Shown one piece after another: positions 1 to 11,952 of a stretch of 64,000 nucleotides of DNA. Every line of letters begins with the position of its first letter. Positions within the stretch are counted from its first letter, which is position 1. The notes beneath the pieces were generated by a model that saw nothing but the letters and a program-made list of their open reading frames with translations, ran no database searches and had not been told where the DNA came from. Source of the DNA: Paracyclopina nana (lineage: Eukaryota; Arthropoda; Copepoda; Cyclopoida; Cyclopettidae); NCBI GenBank assembly GCA_019096065.1, contig JAGUCH010000009.1, positions 2,924,001 to 2,988,000 of the forward strand. The letters are read 5' to 3'. Made by a program: the position numbers and the translations under genes.

Positions 1-416
1 AGTTAGATTTCAACCTATATTTTCTAAAAAAATTTACTGCTGACCTCTATCATTCATAGTTTTGGAGTTATAAGCCTTGAAACAAAATCAGGGGTGAGGT
101 CCCATTTGTGCTAAATAATGTCCTTTTAGCCCACCTCTGGTCCCATTAGTGTTAACGAAAAGCCGTATAGGTGTGTGGGCAGCCCTAATTATCATGAGCA
201 CCCATAAATGTCTAAAAAGATTTTTTTCTGTTTGTGTTTTGATAACGTGGGCGGTTTAATTTTGTGGGCTTTTGTCATCTAGGGGTGATGCAAAGCAAAC
301 CTGGTGGTTGTAATAGTGTTGCATCACCCCTAATTTTCCAAAGAATCACCCATCTCACCCACGCAATTAGATTTTAAACTGTCTCCGGTTTTTTTCAGGC
401 ACTTCAAAAATTCAAA

Positions 417-3400
417 ATGATGCCCTCATCTCCAATCATTGGCCAAAGGTCGGGAACTGCTAGCCCAGTTTATGACATGGTCAAGGACAAAGTTATTGGT
501 GAGTTGGCCTCAAGGCTGGGAAGGCCAATTCCTGAGTTCAACAAGAATAAAAGAGGTAAGTCTTACATCATTGATGTGATTGCATGTCAGCCTCACTTTT
601 CTGTTCTTGAGTATCATCAATCACTTTGCATTGTTTAGATTTTATAGGCTCAGGCTCTTGCGAATTGCATTTGCCCCAAAAACTGTCCGTGTTACCGGTA
701 GATGAACCAGTCATATTAGGCAATTTGAGTCGTTGAGTCTTTGTGCAGAAGGTGAGACCGAGTAGCTGATTGTGATTTAAGTGTCTCGAAAGCTGAGTCT
801 CGGAAGCTAAGTTTTAGTAGCTGAGTGTTTAAAGGCTTAAAGGATTGGAGCAGCCTTACTAAAGTTGCAAAGCCTCAGTAGCTGAGTCTCAACAGCTTAG
901 CTTTTATAGTTCTGAAAAGTTGACTCTCAGTAGCTGAGTCTTGATTTAGTAGCTGAGCCCTAGTTCAGTTGCTTGGCCTCTGTTCAATTGCTGAGTTTCA
1001 GTTCTATAGCTGAGTCTCACTTCTAATGCTGAGTTTTAGTGGCTGAGATACAATAGCTAACTAAGCCTCAAAAGCTAAGTTACATTTCCTCTGTGTTTAA
1101 TGGCTGAGTCTCAGTTCATTTGCTGAGTTTCAGTTCAGCAGCGTAGTCTCAGTTCCTTAAATCTAGGTGAGTTTCAGTTGACTCTCTGAGTCTCAGTACC
1201 TTAGATACATTGGCGGAGTCGTAAAAGCTGAGCTTTAAATTCATGAGCCATTTTCCCTAACTTAATTGAGCTTCATTCTCTTCTTTTTTGCTTTTAAAGC
1301 CAATTTAACTCGTAATATGAACTAATGCGAGGCACAAGAAAAAAAGTAGGATCTGTTGAACACAGTCAAACTACATCAGAGCCCGCCAAATAAGGCTTGA
1401 TATCTGCTTCGGAGTAATCTGAGCCATTAATCATTTAAAGTGAATTAAGCCTTTCTTCAGCCAATTTGGAGGGAAAAAAGCCTGAAATCTCAATTAATCC
1501 CAGGTCAATAAGCATTATGCAGTTTGTCTCAAAATGCTCAATTGTATGGAAAAAAAGAGAAACTCTCAGTAGTCCAGAATGGACATGGGTAATTTGTTTG
1601 CTGCAACGGGTGGACTATCACTGAGGGTGCAATTCCCTTAAAAGCCTTTTAAATGGAGTGGCTTTGATAAGAGAATTGCCGACTGTGGCTTGTAGTTGTC
1701 TCAACTAAATTTACTTGACTAGATAAGCAAATTTGCTGATCCTATAAATACGCCTTAATTTGCCTGTCTCGAAGCCTTGGCTGAAGCTTATCTGGCCAAG
1801 GAGCAAGGATGACAGTGAGAAAATTGCAACAATGCAAGATTCCATAAACAACAATGACTAATCAAGTTTCCAATCTGGAAAAGGATTTGTCACTTTGGAT
1901 GTCATATGAAGAGTCAAAACACGTGGGAGAAACGTCCACCAGATGGCTCTTTTGTTTTGTTTTTAAGACAGAGATGTCAGAGTGTTTTAACTCATCTCCT
2001 CCAAAAAGTGGACCAAAAGTGCCAAATTCGAGCGTTATGTGTGCACTTCTTGAAACTGACACCTGGTAGCAAATAATCTGTCAGTTGAGTGAAATCCCCT
2101 TTAATTTTCAATTTAAACTTTCTCAAATTGAGGGCTCAGGTTCAGAAATTAAGAAACTTGTTTCATTTTCTAAGGCGTGGCTCCTTATGTCTGAGGCAGA
2201 ACAGCTTTTCTGAACTATTGATGATCAAGAAAAGGTACCACGAAAAAACTGCTAAGTGAGGATTTTGCTGGTCTGATTGATTTCAAACCTTTGATGCATT
2301 TTCGCACTTGGAGGTCGCCGGCCCACCTCGCGTCTGTTACGGCCTAGATGTAATAATTTGTGGGTGTCGATGATGAAAAAGGCTATCAACAATAGTGATG
2401 ATAACAAAATCTTATAAATTGCCTTCAAAAAGGCAAGCTGAGCAAATTACCTCACCTCCAAATTGAGACCTTTTTTTCTCAGCTTTTTTGCAACCAGTTT
2501 TTTCTCTGCAAGTAGCATCATCAGTGCCAAACTGGAGGTGGTTTTTTTGCTGAAATTGGCTCATTAAGTGTCAAATTTGGAGATGTGGAGATCATTTGAT
2601 CCACATAATTCATACTCCACAGCAAGAAAGATCACCACAACACCCACTCATCATCATTTCAACAACGAACAGGGTGGCTTTTTTAAAATGGTATGCCATC
2701 TGGAGGTGTGAATTGCTTTTGACCACCCTGTAGAGCATCAAAGTGATATCTTGATGGTGATCTCCTTTAACATTGTAACTTGACAGCAGCAGCTCAGCAG
2801 GTTGGAAAAATGCAATAAAAAGACTTGATTTTTTATTAGTATATTTCTCTGGTTTTAAGGGGCCACTCTAAATACATGTACGAGTGCTCTGGCTGCATAA
2901 GTGAAACAATGGGACAGTAAATCACGAAGTAACCAAAGATTCATCCAAGCCCACTCAAAAGAAGCTCGACTCCAACTGGATTCAAAAACAAATTTGCTGC
3001 ATGTCACTTTCAATTAAACCAAATTCGAGCCGCGAAAAGAGCATTTTTCTTTTAATGCATTGCATATACTATGGCTTGTTTGCGTGGACGTGAGCTGCTG
3101 CTGGTGCTGTCATGTCAGTTTGCTTTATGCAAATCATCATTTGACCTTAAAAAAGGTTGGTCGGGTGACAAATGATGCAGCAGTCAACAAGCGTAGAAAA
3201 ATGGGCCATTTTGGGAGCTAGGCAGAATCGAAAGATGGATGCTCTCCTCCATTCAAGCAAAATAAAACAGTGCGAGTTTATTCTGGAAAAAGACCACCAA
3301 GTGCCACTTTATGAAAATCATGCGTGGTAATTGCTCCATAATGAGACTACAAACAAGCGAGCATTTGCAGACAGAGTGGCGCCACCTAATGGCACTTTTA

Positions 3401-6400
3401 GCAGACTGACTGGCGCCATGCATGCTTAAAATCAGTTTCTCTCATAAACTTAGATTGACATTATTGGATTTGTTGGATTTTCGATCAGATGATAGTTCAA
3501 AAAAGGTAGCAGCAACATATTGCCCACGTGAGAAAATATATGGCAAAGTTGTCCTTTTTCAGGCATAAAAAGGCCCCCAAAAGCAAATGTGGCGTACGCT
3601 TGAGTGGCCGCGCATGAATGCCGAGCACTGTGGGGGAATCTGAGAAAAATTATCTAGCAACAATCATTTCTGAATGTAGTGATTGAAATTAAAATGCACA
3701 CAATTTTCTCCGATGTCAAAGTTTTTCCTCATGTCGCCTCCAAGTGCCCTGCCACCAGATTTTGATCAGAAGCGCCTCTAAAGCGCCGAATCCGCGATTT
3801 TTTCAGTGCTCTGGCGGCAGCAAAAATAAAAGCAACAAATAATGCAAGCAAGTCACAAGATGACCTCAGTGCTTGGGTTGGTGTCGATCCACCAACAGGG
3901 ATAGAATTTCATTGAAGGTATGACTTCAGTAAATGCTTTCTAAATTATTGAAGCACTAAATATAAAGTTAGGTTAGATAAAATTGGAATTTTAAAATTGT
4001 ACACACTGCTATGGCTTCATTTGGCTATTAAAATAGGGCTACAAATAGACAATTTTTACGAGACACATTTTTGGTGAAAAACGACTCCACCCTTTGGCTT
4101 ACATTGATGACCAGCAGTTCTTGAGAAAATCTGTCCCACTCTGGTGTCATAACAACACACTCGTGTATAGCTTACTTCACAAGGAAAAGATAAGCATCGA
4201 GAAGATAAGGCAATGCAAAAAAATGCAAGTAAAAACTAATAATTTCTGTCCAATGCAGCTTTCTTAAAGATTTCCAAAAATGCTCAGAAAAGATTCAAAT
4301 TAGCTACTTAATAAACTTAGAGAGTGGACAATGCCAAAAGTTAGCACTGTGGTTCCTTTTGAAAGCGATTAAAGAAATCTGAGGCAATTGCTTACCTTAA
4401 TTTAGAGTTTAAAATGAGTATGCTGAAGGAAAAACCCAAATCCTTTGCTAAATAATTCAGTATTTAACTTTTCGTAAACGATTATTATTGAATAATTGAA
4501 TAATAATTGAATGAAAAGTGTGTTTTGAATTTCCCCGCTCCACTTGCTACTCCCTTGGTTTTGTAGAGAATAAATATATCTTTCCGATTTGCTTAAAAGG
4601 TTACGTGAAAGGAACTAGCGCAAAATTGCGGATTTGGTTCCCAACCAGAAATTCTGGGCCCTCATACGGCAAAAAAACCCTAAATGAAACTTATACGTTT
4701 TATCAACATTGAGTTCAAGTCGTTATGTAACATTAACTGCCTTGACACCTAGGTAAAATCGAAAATACAAATTTTCCGTGTCACATTTAATTTTTCTTAA
4801 TTTTTTTTCATAGGTGATACGGAAGTTAATGTTACATAACGACATAAACTCAACCTGGATAAAACAAAGGAGTGCTAACACGTTACAATAACTTTCAGAA
4901 AACTTGGGAAAATTTCTGGTTGGGTTGTCCTCTCTCTAAGTTTATTTAGTACCTAATTCAAATAGTTAACCTAGCGTTTTGAGCTCACTTGAAGTGTTTC
5001 ATTAAGCGTGGTTCATTTACTTGATTGCGTATGCTAATTTCAAAGCATTTACTTAAAAGCCTGCCAAACATATGGCACTGTGGGAACAGCTAATGCTAAC
5101 AAAAAGCATCTTTTTTATCGAGCACAGGAACTAGGCTTTGTTCATCCCCTGTGAATTTCTCGCAAATTCATGGCAAGTTTCCCCCGCTGTGCACAAAGCA
5201 TGCTATGCTTTGCTGTCTTATATGTGAGGTCGCTTCATAACCAATTAACATTTAGGGCGTGAAGAAACAAAAAGTGCTCAAAATTCACACCCTAAGCGAA
5301 AAAAGTGCTGAGGGCTTGGTGATAAAAAAATAAAGTTTATGTGCAAAAAAAAGAGATTTGCTAATTGAGAATCTCTGTCAAATATTTATCTTTTGTTTTA
5401 GCAAATACAGCACAGTGGGCACACCCACCCGCGCGTGTAAAACCTCCTCCCACTGGCTTTTTTGAAAAATCCTCTTTGACTTATTGTCAAATATTGACAG
5501 CAAGGCTTGAAACAAAGTGCATACCTTCAGTGATTAATGACTCAAAAAAGTTGCTAGCTCACACAGTTTTTTTCCTGATGCCTCCAACGATTTTTAGCAT
5601 AAAATAAAAAATATGACAGAGCCAACAAGGCAGCTTTTTTATTTGTACAACTTTTTGATAGGACTCCATCTTGGTCATGTTTTGCGGGATGAAAAGTGGT
5701 GTCATGATTTCAGCGATAAATCACTTTTTTTTGCTCTCTCCCAAGAAAAAGATCTCGACTTTTGCAAAAGAGCACTGAATGTGTACCACATATTGTTTCA
5801 AGGAGCCTATCTAGAATATCAATGGTCACATTACCATTTTTGTGGCCATATGGCATCAGCCCACATTATTCATTGTTTTATGCACACACTAGCTGCCAAA
5901 CAAAATAATAGTGTACGTACTTGACTTTACACCAATCGCATAGACTTTTTTTCAAAATAACAAATGCGAGACGAAATTGAGCGTGGGCGGTTCACTGAGC
6001 CTGAGGCTGTCATGACATACATGATTGCACTATAATTTCAGAGTCTCGAGCGCCAGTCATAATTTTGGCAATTCTTCTTATTCTTGCAGGCTCAACTGGG
6101 GAGTGCGAAGTTGCTGTGGTTTTGAGTCCAAGGGTACAAAGAAAGGATAGCAGGGTCACTCTGACAGCTGCTAAGCCTGAGGAAAATTGCTGCCACGAGG
6201 TCAAGCCTTTGACAGCTGCCCAGCTACGCCAGGCACACTTGCAGCCTCAGTCAGCCTCAGCCCCCAATTCACCGAGGCTGAAACGGCCCCAGCAGCAAAT
6301 AACAATCACCAGCTCAGCAGTGTTGAAAGTCACAAATAACAGAGCTGGTTCCAATACACCAACCAGAGGCAGATCCAAATCGCCAGCCGCTGTCAATAGG

Positions 6401-8335
6401 TTTGTTTACCTTTTGAATGACCGGCATGCAGACAGCTGTCACAGTGACTATAAATTATCTCTTGAAAAAAATCTTTGAAGAGAAAATTAATATAGGAATT
6501 CTAAAGTAACGCACTATAAAAGGGGAATTTTAAGGCAAGCCATTTTACATAGTGTATTTAAACTAGTTTATGCTTAAAATGACATTTTTAGTAAAAGATT
6601 AACTATGCATTAAAATTGGATGGAGTCATTATTTGTTCCTAAAATACACTATAAAGTTATACATTCTAGATTTTTGTGACAAATTGCAAATGCAAATTAG
6701 GCTCATTTTATGATGCTCAAAGCTGTAAACGTCCACCTTATGGACTATAAAGAAAAAGGCCCGAATATCCGCGGTGCAATAAAAAATTGTGGGATTTTAC
6801 AAGTTTTGCTGCCCACACTTACAATCCCAGGATTTGACACTTCGAATGACAGGACTTTCGTGAGATGATGAAAAAAGAGGGACATGCTCTGAAAAACCCA
6901 CGTGGGAGTAGTTATAGGCCAGTGTGCATGCCTAGACTTTGATGGCTGCTATTACTGCCACAATGGATTACAGATATCTTTGTCAGACGAAGTGAATCTT
7001 TTTTTAGATTGGCTGCTCCGAGTCCATCAAGGAGATCCAGGCCCTCACCATCTCCAACCAGACGATCCAGACCCGTTCAAGCTATTCCACCCGGAGGCCA
7101 CACGAGTGTGAAAATGTCGACCAAACGCAAGTCTCCGGGACGCACAGCTGTCAATCCTGCGCTTAACCGGTCCATATCAGCCGACCCGAGGTCCAAATCC
7201 GGATTCAACCGGAGCATGAGTGCAGATCCGGATTTAAGTAATCCGGCCATTCAAGCTAAAATTGGCAACCGCATGACCAAAACGATAGACAAGCAAATTG
7301 GTATGTTATAATTTACTTTCTAAGAGGATGGACAATTAGTTTTGATGATTATTTTAAGGGAAATGTGGCGTATGTGCCAAACCTGTGACTCTGGAGGGCT
7401 GCACCGCTTTTGGCAAAGTCTACCATAAAGAGTGCTTTAAATGTTGCGTTTGCAAGCGGAAAATTGATGGCAAATTCTTTGAGAAAAATGGCAAGCCTTA
7501 CTGCGCCAAGGATTGGGAGAAAGTCACCGAGGAGTGTTGCGTGTGCAGGCAACCAATCAAGGGGGATTGCATTGAATCCGGAAAGAAGTTCTACCATCCT
7601 GGATGCATGAAATGCTTCGTTTGCGGAGATGCCCTCAGAGGCCAATATTTCACGTTTGAGGGGGAGCCCATTTGTGAAAGGGATTACAAGCTGAGGGCGG
7701 AAAAGTGCTTTGATTGTGGAGAGCCCATCATTGGCACTTGCTACACTCTCAATGACAAAAACTACTGCGAAGAGCACTACAGGGAAAAATGTGACAAGTG
7801 CCCGAGATGCGATGAGCAAATCATTGGTCACATGGTGAGAACTTCCACAGCAGCTTTCCACCCAGGTAACATACTTTTGTCTAAATAGATCAGTTAAATA
7901 ATATTTTTCGGCCAAAAATGAATGGGGCCCGGAAGATATTACAAAAATGCCTCGCTCAAAATACTAAAATAGTCAATTTTTCATTCAGGATGCTTCAAGT
8001 GTGTGGAATGTAACAAAGATCTGTCGCATGACCAATTCATCATGGATGACCAAAAGAGAATCTATTGCCCTGATGATTTTGCCAAGAAAAAGGCCTACAG
8101 ATGCTCCACTTGTCGAAGGCCCATCGTGCCAGGTGAAGGCCAAAAGACAGCACCAAGGCTGAGAGCCTTGGGAAAAGACTACCATCCGGATTGCTTCAAA
8201 TGCGAGGATTGTGGCATGCTCCTGGATGCCAAAGTCAAGGGCAAGGAGTGCTACCCTCACAAAAATCATGCTTTTTGCCTCAAGTGCAACCGCAAAAAGC
8301 TGAGCAGCGACGAAAGTAGCGATGATGAAGATTAA
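417..8335 (+). CDS. Zyxin-like multi-LIM-domain protein
   Basis: Coding exons 417-555, 6090-6399, 7008-7300, 7359-7865 and 7989-8335 join in phase with GT-AG borders and give about 531 residues. The N-terminal half is low-complexity, basic and Ser/Pro-rich, with repeated SPSRRSRP-type and NRS(I/M)SADP motifs. The C-terminal half carries LIM zinc fingers: two complete ones (CGVC..., CCVC...), a shortened one (CFDC...NYCEEHY) lacking the central HxxC/CxxC ligands, then two more. The last two (CPRC..., CSTCRRPIVPGEGQ...CEDCGMLL) match zyxin/ajuba/LPP LIM2-LIM3 in layout. The tail is acidic (SSDESSDDED). Such proteins are adaptors at focal adhesions, actin or the nucleus; that role is inferred from the family. 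ATG 417 follows a good acceptor (AG 397-398) and the frame is open back to it, so further exons may lie left of the window. AATAAA is at 8410-8415. Confidence 0.85.
725..1240. repeat. Degenerate GCTGAGTCTCAG tandem repeat
   Basis: The motif gctgagtctcagttc and close variants (agctgagtc, tgagtttcagttc) recur some two dozen times at irregular spacing of roughly 15-30 bases over about 500 bases. This is an old, diverged minisatellite inside the first visible intron of the LIM gene. Confidence 0.75.
4301..4955. mobile_element. hAT-like MITE (family B), copy 1
   Basis: The left end TAGCTACTTAATAAAC and the inverted right end ...GTTTATTTAGTACCTA form near-perfect terminal inverted repeats that continue as AGAGAG(T/A)GGACA. 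The element is flanked by an exact 8-bp direct repeat ATTCAAAT (4293-4300 and 4956-4963), as expected for hAT transposons. A shorter copy at 42626-43018 has the same ends and internal sequence; the extra length here is a second element at 4640-4924. No transposase is encoded, so it is non-autonomous. Confidence 0.85.
4640..4924. mobile_element. Foldback MITE (family C) inside the family B element
   Basis: Ends CCCAACCAGAAATT and AATTTCTGGTTGGG are inverted. Internal inverted arms around 4711-4741 and 4821-4850 (core GTTATGTAACATTAACT) extend the palindrome. The second family B copy at 42.6 kb lacks this block at the equivalent site, so it inserted after family B did. It is non-coding. Confidence 0.8.
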
Positions 8336-8757
8336 CCTGTCACAAAAAATTCACACCTAACATCATTCTTACAGCTGTACATAAAAACCTACTCAACAAA
8401 AAGAGCAAAAATAAAAAGCCGTTATTAAACCACTTGCATTCTTAAATAATTTTTTGAGGAAAATCTGGAATTTATCATTGACAAAAAATGCAAAAAAGCC
8501 AGTTAATTTTGGCCAAAAAATGATGCAAAAAGGCCATCATCCAGCAATTTTTATAAACCTATGATTGGTAGTAATTGGAGACAATTTGAGGATAATAATA
8601 TTGATTGAGATGCTTTCATCATCCATAAAATTGGACGAAACAATAAAAGTGACAAATTGCTATGATTTTTGCTTTACTTTGTAAACATTTTCATGAGGCA
8701 TTTTTTTAATCATAAGTAGTACTTTATTCCTGTGAACCCAAATCATGCTCAAGATGA
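8336..8757. other. Convergent 3' intergenic region, LIM gene / spartin
   Basis: 422 bases between two convergent stop codons. It contains the LIM poly(A) signal (AATAAA at 8410-8415) and the spartin poly(A) signal on the minus strand (8723-8728). Nothing else is recognised. Confidence 0.7.
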
Positions 8758-11518
8758 TCACGGTCGATGATTGTTGGTGTCTTCATATTCTATTGCTTTA
8801 AGAGTATCTTTGGTCGTTTCCTCTTCGACTTTGGCATCTCGCCTACCTAGAATGGCCTCCTCTGGAACACCTACTGCTAATTTTCCGGTAGTTTTCGCGG
8901 CTCGTTTGACCAGAGGCTTCAATCCCAAAGCTGACGCGTTGTAGGCTGTCAAGTACGCATTTCCAGCTGAAGTCAATGCATGTTCAGTCGCAGTTCCAAC
9001 GTCATTGCCATACCTTCAAGTGAAATAAAAACACGAATGCTTTTAAAGGAAATTACGGAACTCGAGGCTTCGATTAGATTCATACATGAAGCATTTTAAG
9101 TTTTGACCAGATAAAGTTAACTGTTGTAAGTAGAAGTGCACTGCACTGGAGATACAGGCCGAAAAACTCTAAACACATAAAATAAGAGAATAGGCATTTT
9201 GTAATAAGACGAGAGCAAAAAAAGGATAGCATCCTTGATTTAACACTTTTTTACTCAACTTAATTGCGGAAACATCAAACTTTTTGAAAGCTTCAAAGTG
9301 GGAAGAAAATAAAAAAAGATCATAAAGTTTTTGGATAATTGCAACAGACAAGCCCAGCACAGCACCAACTTAGAAAGGTAAGAACCTAAGCTTTCAAGTA
9401 GGATTTTTTTGGCTTTGGAGCCTTTAAACAAGTACCATCTTTAGTATAACCCCATTTTATTATCGCGAGCGGTTAAAAAAAGTCTTCCCACGCTACGACA
9501 GAATGGCTTCTAAAACCAATGCAGGGAACTGACATTTAGAAAGAAAATAAATGAACACGCGAATAATACACCATCATAAGCAAATCTATATCAGTGCATT
9601 GCGGAGGTTGGCTTGTTTTAGCATAATTTGAGGCCACAGAGGAGATTTCTCTGTGAACCTAAGTTGTACAAAAAGAAGAGCATCTTTGAATCCTTCACCA
9701 GTGTTTCGCCATGCTGAGGCTGAAACACATCCTAGTCATTCTTGCTGTGATGCCTACAGCACTAATCGCGCTTTCACCCTTCAGACCTCCGGAACATGAG
9801 GATGAAATACAGCAAGTTTTGATCGAGGCTCAAATCAGTATTTACGCGAGGCTTTTGGAAGTGAGTAAATATTGTCCTGATCATTCAAATGTGGTAGTAA
9901 TTGTAGCATACATTTTCGCCCTCAGGAAGGAAATTGCAACAGCGACTGCATCAAGAACCTTTTTCAAATGATTCTCGCAAAACAAGCGAGCATTCGCCCT
10001 TTGAGGTACCTACACAAGCTCTCAATTGCCAGAAATCTGAAGGGGAACATGTTCTTGCCATATTCCGTCCTTGCATCAGCTATAAGCTAAATTACACAAT
10101 GCTATCAATTCAAAATGTGATCTTATGCTTGGAAAAAGTATAATAAAATTGACAACTAATGCATGGGGAGCAAAAAAAGGCAAATTCAAGTCACATAGCT
10201 TACTTGTGTGAGACGACTTGAACGGTATTGTTGGCAAGGTTGGTGGCGAGGATCCTGCTGGAATTCTCCAGAGCTGAATAAACTGTGGTCAATGCCACTA
10301 TGGTTCCACCAGCTAGTTCAGTGGCAATATTCAGCTGCTTCTGAGACTTTTCATCACTCTGCTCAATTATGTGACTAAGAGCTTTGGTGCTGTGGTTTCG
10401 AATATGCGGAGCAAGGAACTTTCCCAAAGCCACTGTGGCAGCCCCAGCTTTTGTCACAACGTAACTACTGGCCTTTACAGTATTGCCACTTAACCAGCGA
10501 GCAGCTCCAAGGCTAGCCTTCAGTCTCGGATCAACTTGTCTGGGCTGTTCTTCAGGGCTGATTTTGGCCTTTAGCTTCTCAGTGCCGAGATACATCCATT
10601 CGCTTGACTTAATGGCACCTTTGACCATGCCAGCACCTACAATCATTAATTAAGTTTTCGCATTTGAAATGCTCAAAATAGGATAAATACCTATCAATTC
10701 AGCTCCTTTGAGAAGTCCAGCCGAGATTTGCTGAGAATACTGGATACAATCGTCATATTCCTTCAGATCATCCGGAAGACAGGTGAGTTCATTGACTATG
10801 GCTTCAAACTGCTGCTTTTCTACTTCTAAAATATCACTAGGAAACACAAGCCCTATGGCATTGCCAGCTATGGAGTCATCAAGGTCTGGAAACAAGTAAG
10901 CTCCCTCGTTGGACCTCAAAATGGGCGATTTGCCTCGTACCAAAGGGTACACCCAATTGCCCACTTTGAGAAATGCTGGAGAATTCGGGTCATTCTTGAA
11001 CTTGAAGATAAGCAAGCTTCCTGGGTATGACGGTGCCGAGACGCTGCCAGACACATTGATGAAGAAAATTTGCACTCTGCCCATGATTGAGAACAAAATC
11101 TCTGCATCCGAAGGAAAATCAGTGCCCTCGTCGCCTCCGCAAGCCTCCGCAACTGCTGACTTTGGCGTTAATTCGTGTATTCTAAAAGCAACTTGTTGTC
11201 TAGTCCTGCTCATCTTGGCTTCAGCATTTGTCGAGCCCGATTCGGCTGGAGGAATGGCAAGAGCTTTATCGAGTAATCGAAGGCCTTCTTCATAATGTAA
11301 CAAAGCCTGGAATTCAAAGTGTAAACACTGAGTTTTTTTCTCGCGAAACCATCGAGCGTACTACTCACCTCTTCACTTTGTCCCGTTTCTTCAAAAGTCA
11401 GAGCTCTTTTAATGAAAGCAAGCGCTGTGTCACTCAAGGTCTTCCATTCGTCAGCTCTTTCTGCATCATAGGAAGCTAAAGCCATCGCCATGTTGAAGCA
11501 ATAACCAATGACAGTCAT
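8758..11518 (-). CDS. SPART: Spartin (MIT and senescence domains)
   Basis: Minus-strand exons 11369-11518, 10691-11306, 10204-10636 and 8758-9013 join in phase into about 484 residues. The N-terminus has an MIT-type helical repeat (...IKRALTFEETG...HYEEGLRLLDKAL). The middle holds the conserved spartin beta-rich region (YLFPDLDD, AIGLVFP). The C-terminal half is the plant-related senescence domain (GAGMVKGAIKSSEW, ALxxVYSALENSSRI). Spartin works on lipid droplets and in endosomal and mitochondrial traffic; loss in humans causes Troyer syndrome (family knowledge). The protein is shorter than human spartin. The start ATG lies just upstream of the MIT helices. It is transcribed divergently from FBXO21 and hosts an antisense gene in its last intron. 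AATAAA is at 8723-8728. Confidence 0.93.
9711..10090 (+). CDS. Small secreted protein nested in a spartin intron
   Basis: Exons 9711-9860 and 9926-10090 (GTGAGT donor, CCCTCAG acceptor, 65-base intron) give 104 residues. The N-terminus is a good signal peptide (MLRLKHILVILAVMPTALIA) with cleavage likely near residues 18-22. The mature part is acidic, then basic and amphipathic, with one close cysteine pair (GNCNSDC). It lies wholly inside the last spartin intron (9014-10203) on the opposite strand. No family is recognised; a secreted peptide or effector is an inference. The signal peptide, clean intron and uninterrupted second exon support a real gene, but transcript evidence is absent. Confidence 0.6.
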
Positions 11519-11952
11519 TTGTTATAGATACTTTTTTTTTGCGCGAACTCCCGACTCCGATTCATTTTTTTCTGTCAAATCAGCTGGGTGCAAATGATAG
11601 GAGAGCGTAAGCAGAAAAAAATATAAATCCAAAGATTAACTTCCTTTTTCAGGTAACGCTCCCTCAACCAATAACAAACCCTTATTGTTAGGATTGGCTA
11701 AACACTTTACTGAAAATATTTTTTAACTAAAATTTGGCCTACTTTTAATTATATTTCTCTTAAATTCAGAAACTCTTGGTAGCAAGTTAGAAGTAGCGAC
11801 ACTTAAAATGTGACATTTGAACAAATCATTGTTTTCAAGCATTCAAGAAAATTCTCAAAGATACAGCAAAACTTTATTTTGCCCTAGCGAAATTTCCGTC
11901 TGTTCTGTCAAAGTAAAAAGGGAAAGTGGTAGAAAAGTATGGAAACTTCATA
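11519..11952. promoter_or_regulatory. Divergent promoter region of spartin and FBXO21
   Basis: 434 bases separate the two start codons, which are read outward. No TATA box is evident at a suitable distance on either side. The sequence is AT-rich, as is usual for housekeeping divergent pairs. The assignment as a shared promoter is inferred from geometry only. Confidence 0.55.

Larger units (their letters stand above)
556..6089 (+). other. Large first visible intron of the LIM gene
   Basis: 5.5-kb intron with donor AG|GTAAGT at 556 and acceptor TTCTTGCAG ending at 6089. It holds a diverged CTGAGT-type tandem repeat near 720-1240 and the hAT-like element at 4301-4955. I see no supported gene elsewhere in it; the short open frames near 1.9, 5.4 and 5.6 kb lack splice partners or recognisable motifs. 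Confidence 0.7.

Noticed and set aside
5613..5924. 103-codon ATG-started frame inside the LIM gene intron
   Set aside because: No signal peptide, domain, splice partner or poly(A) signal; a length expected by chance in a 5.5-kb AT-rich intron.
7349..7915. 188-codon minus-strand frame opposite the LIM exons
   Set aside because: Shadow of the LIM-coding strand; the plus-strand zinc-finger pattern explains it.
10909..11295. 128-codon plus-strand frame opposite spartin
   Set aside because: Antisense shadow of the conserved spartin exon; no motif of its own.
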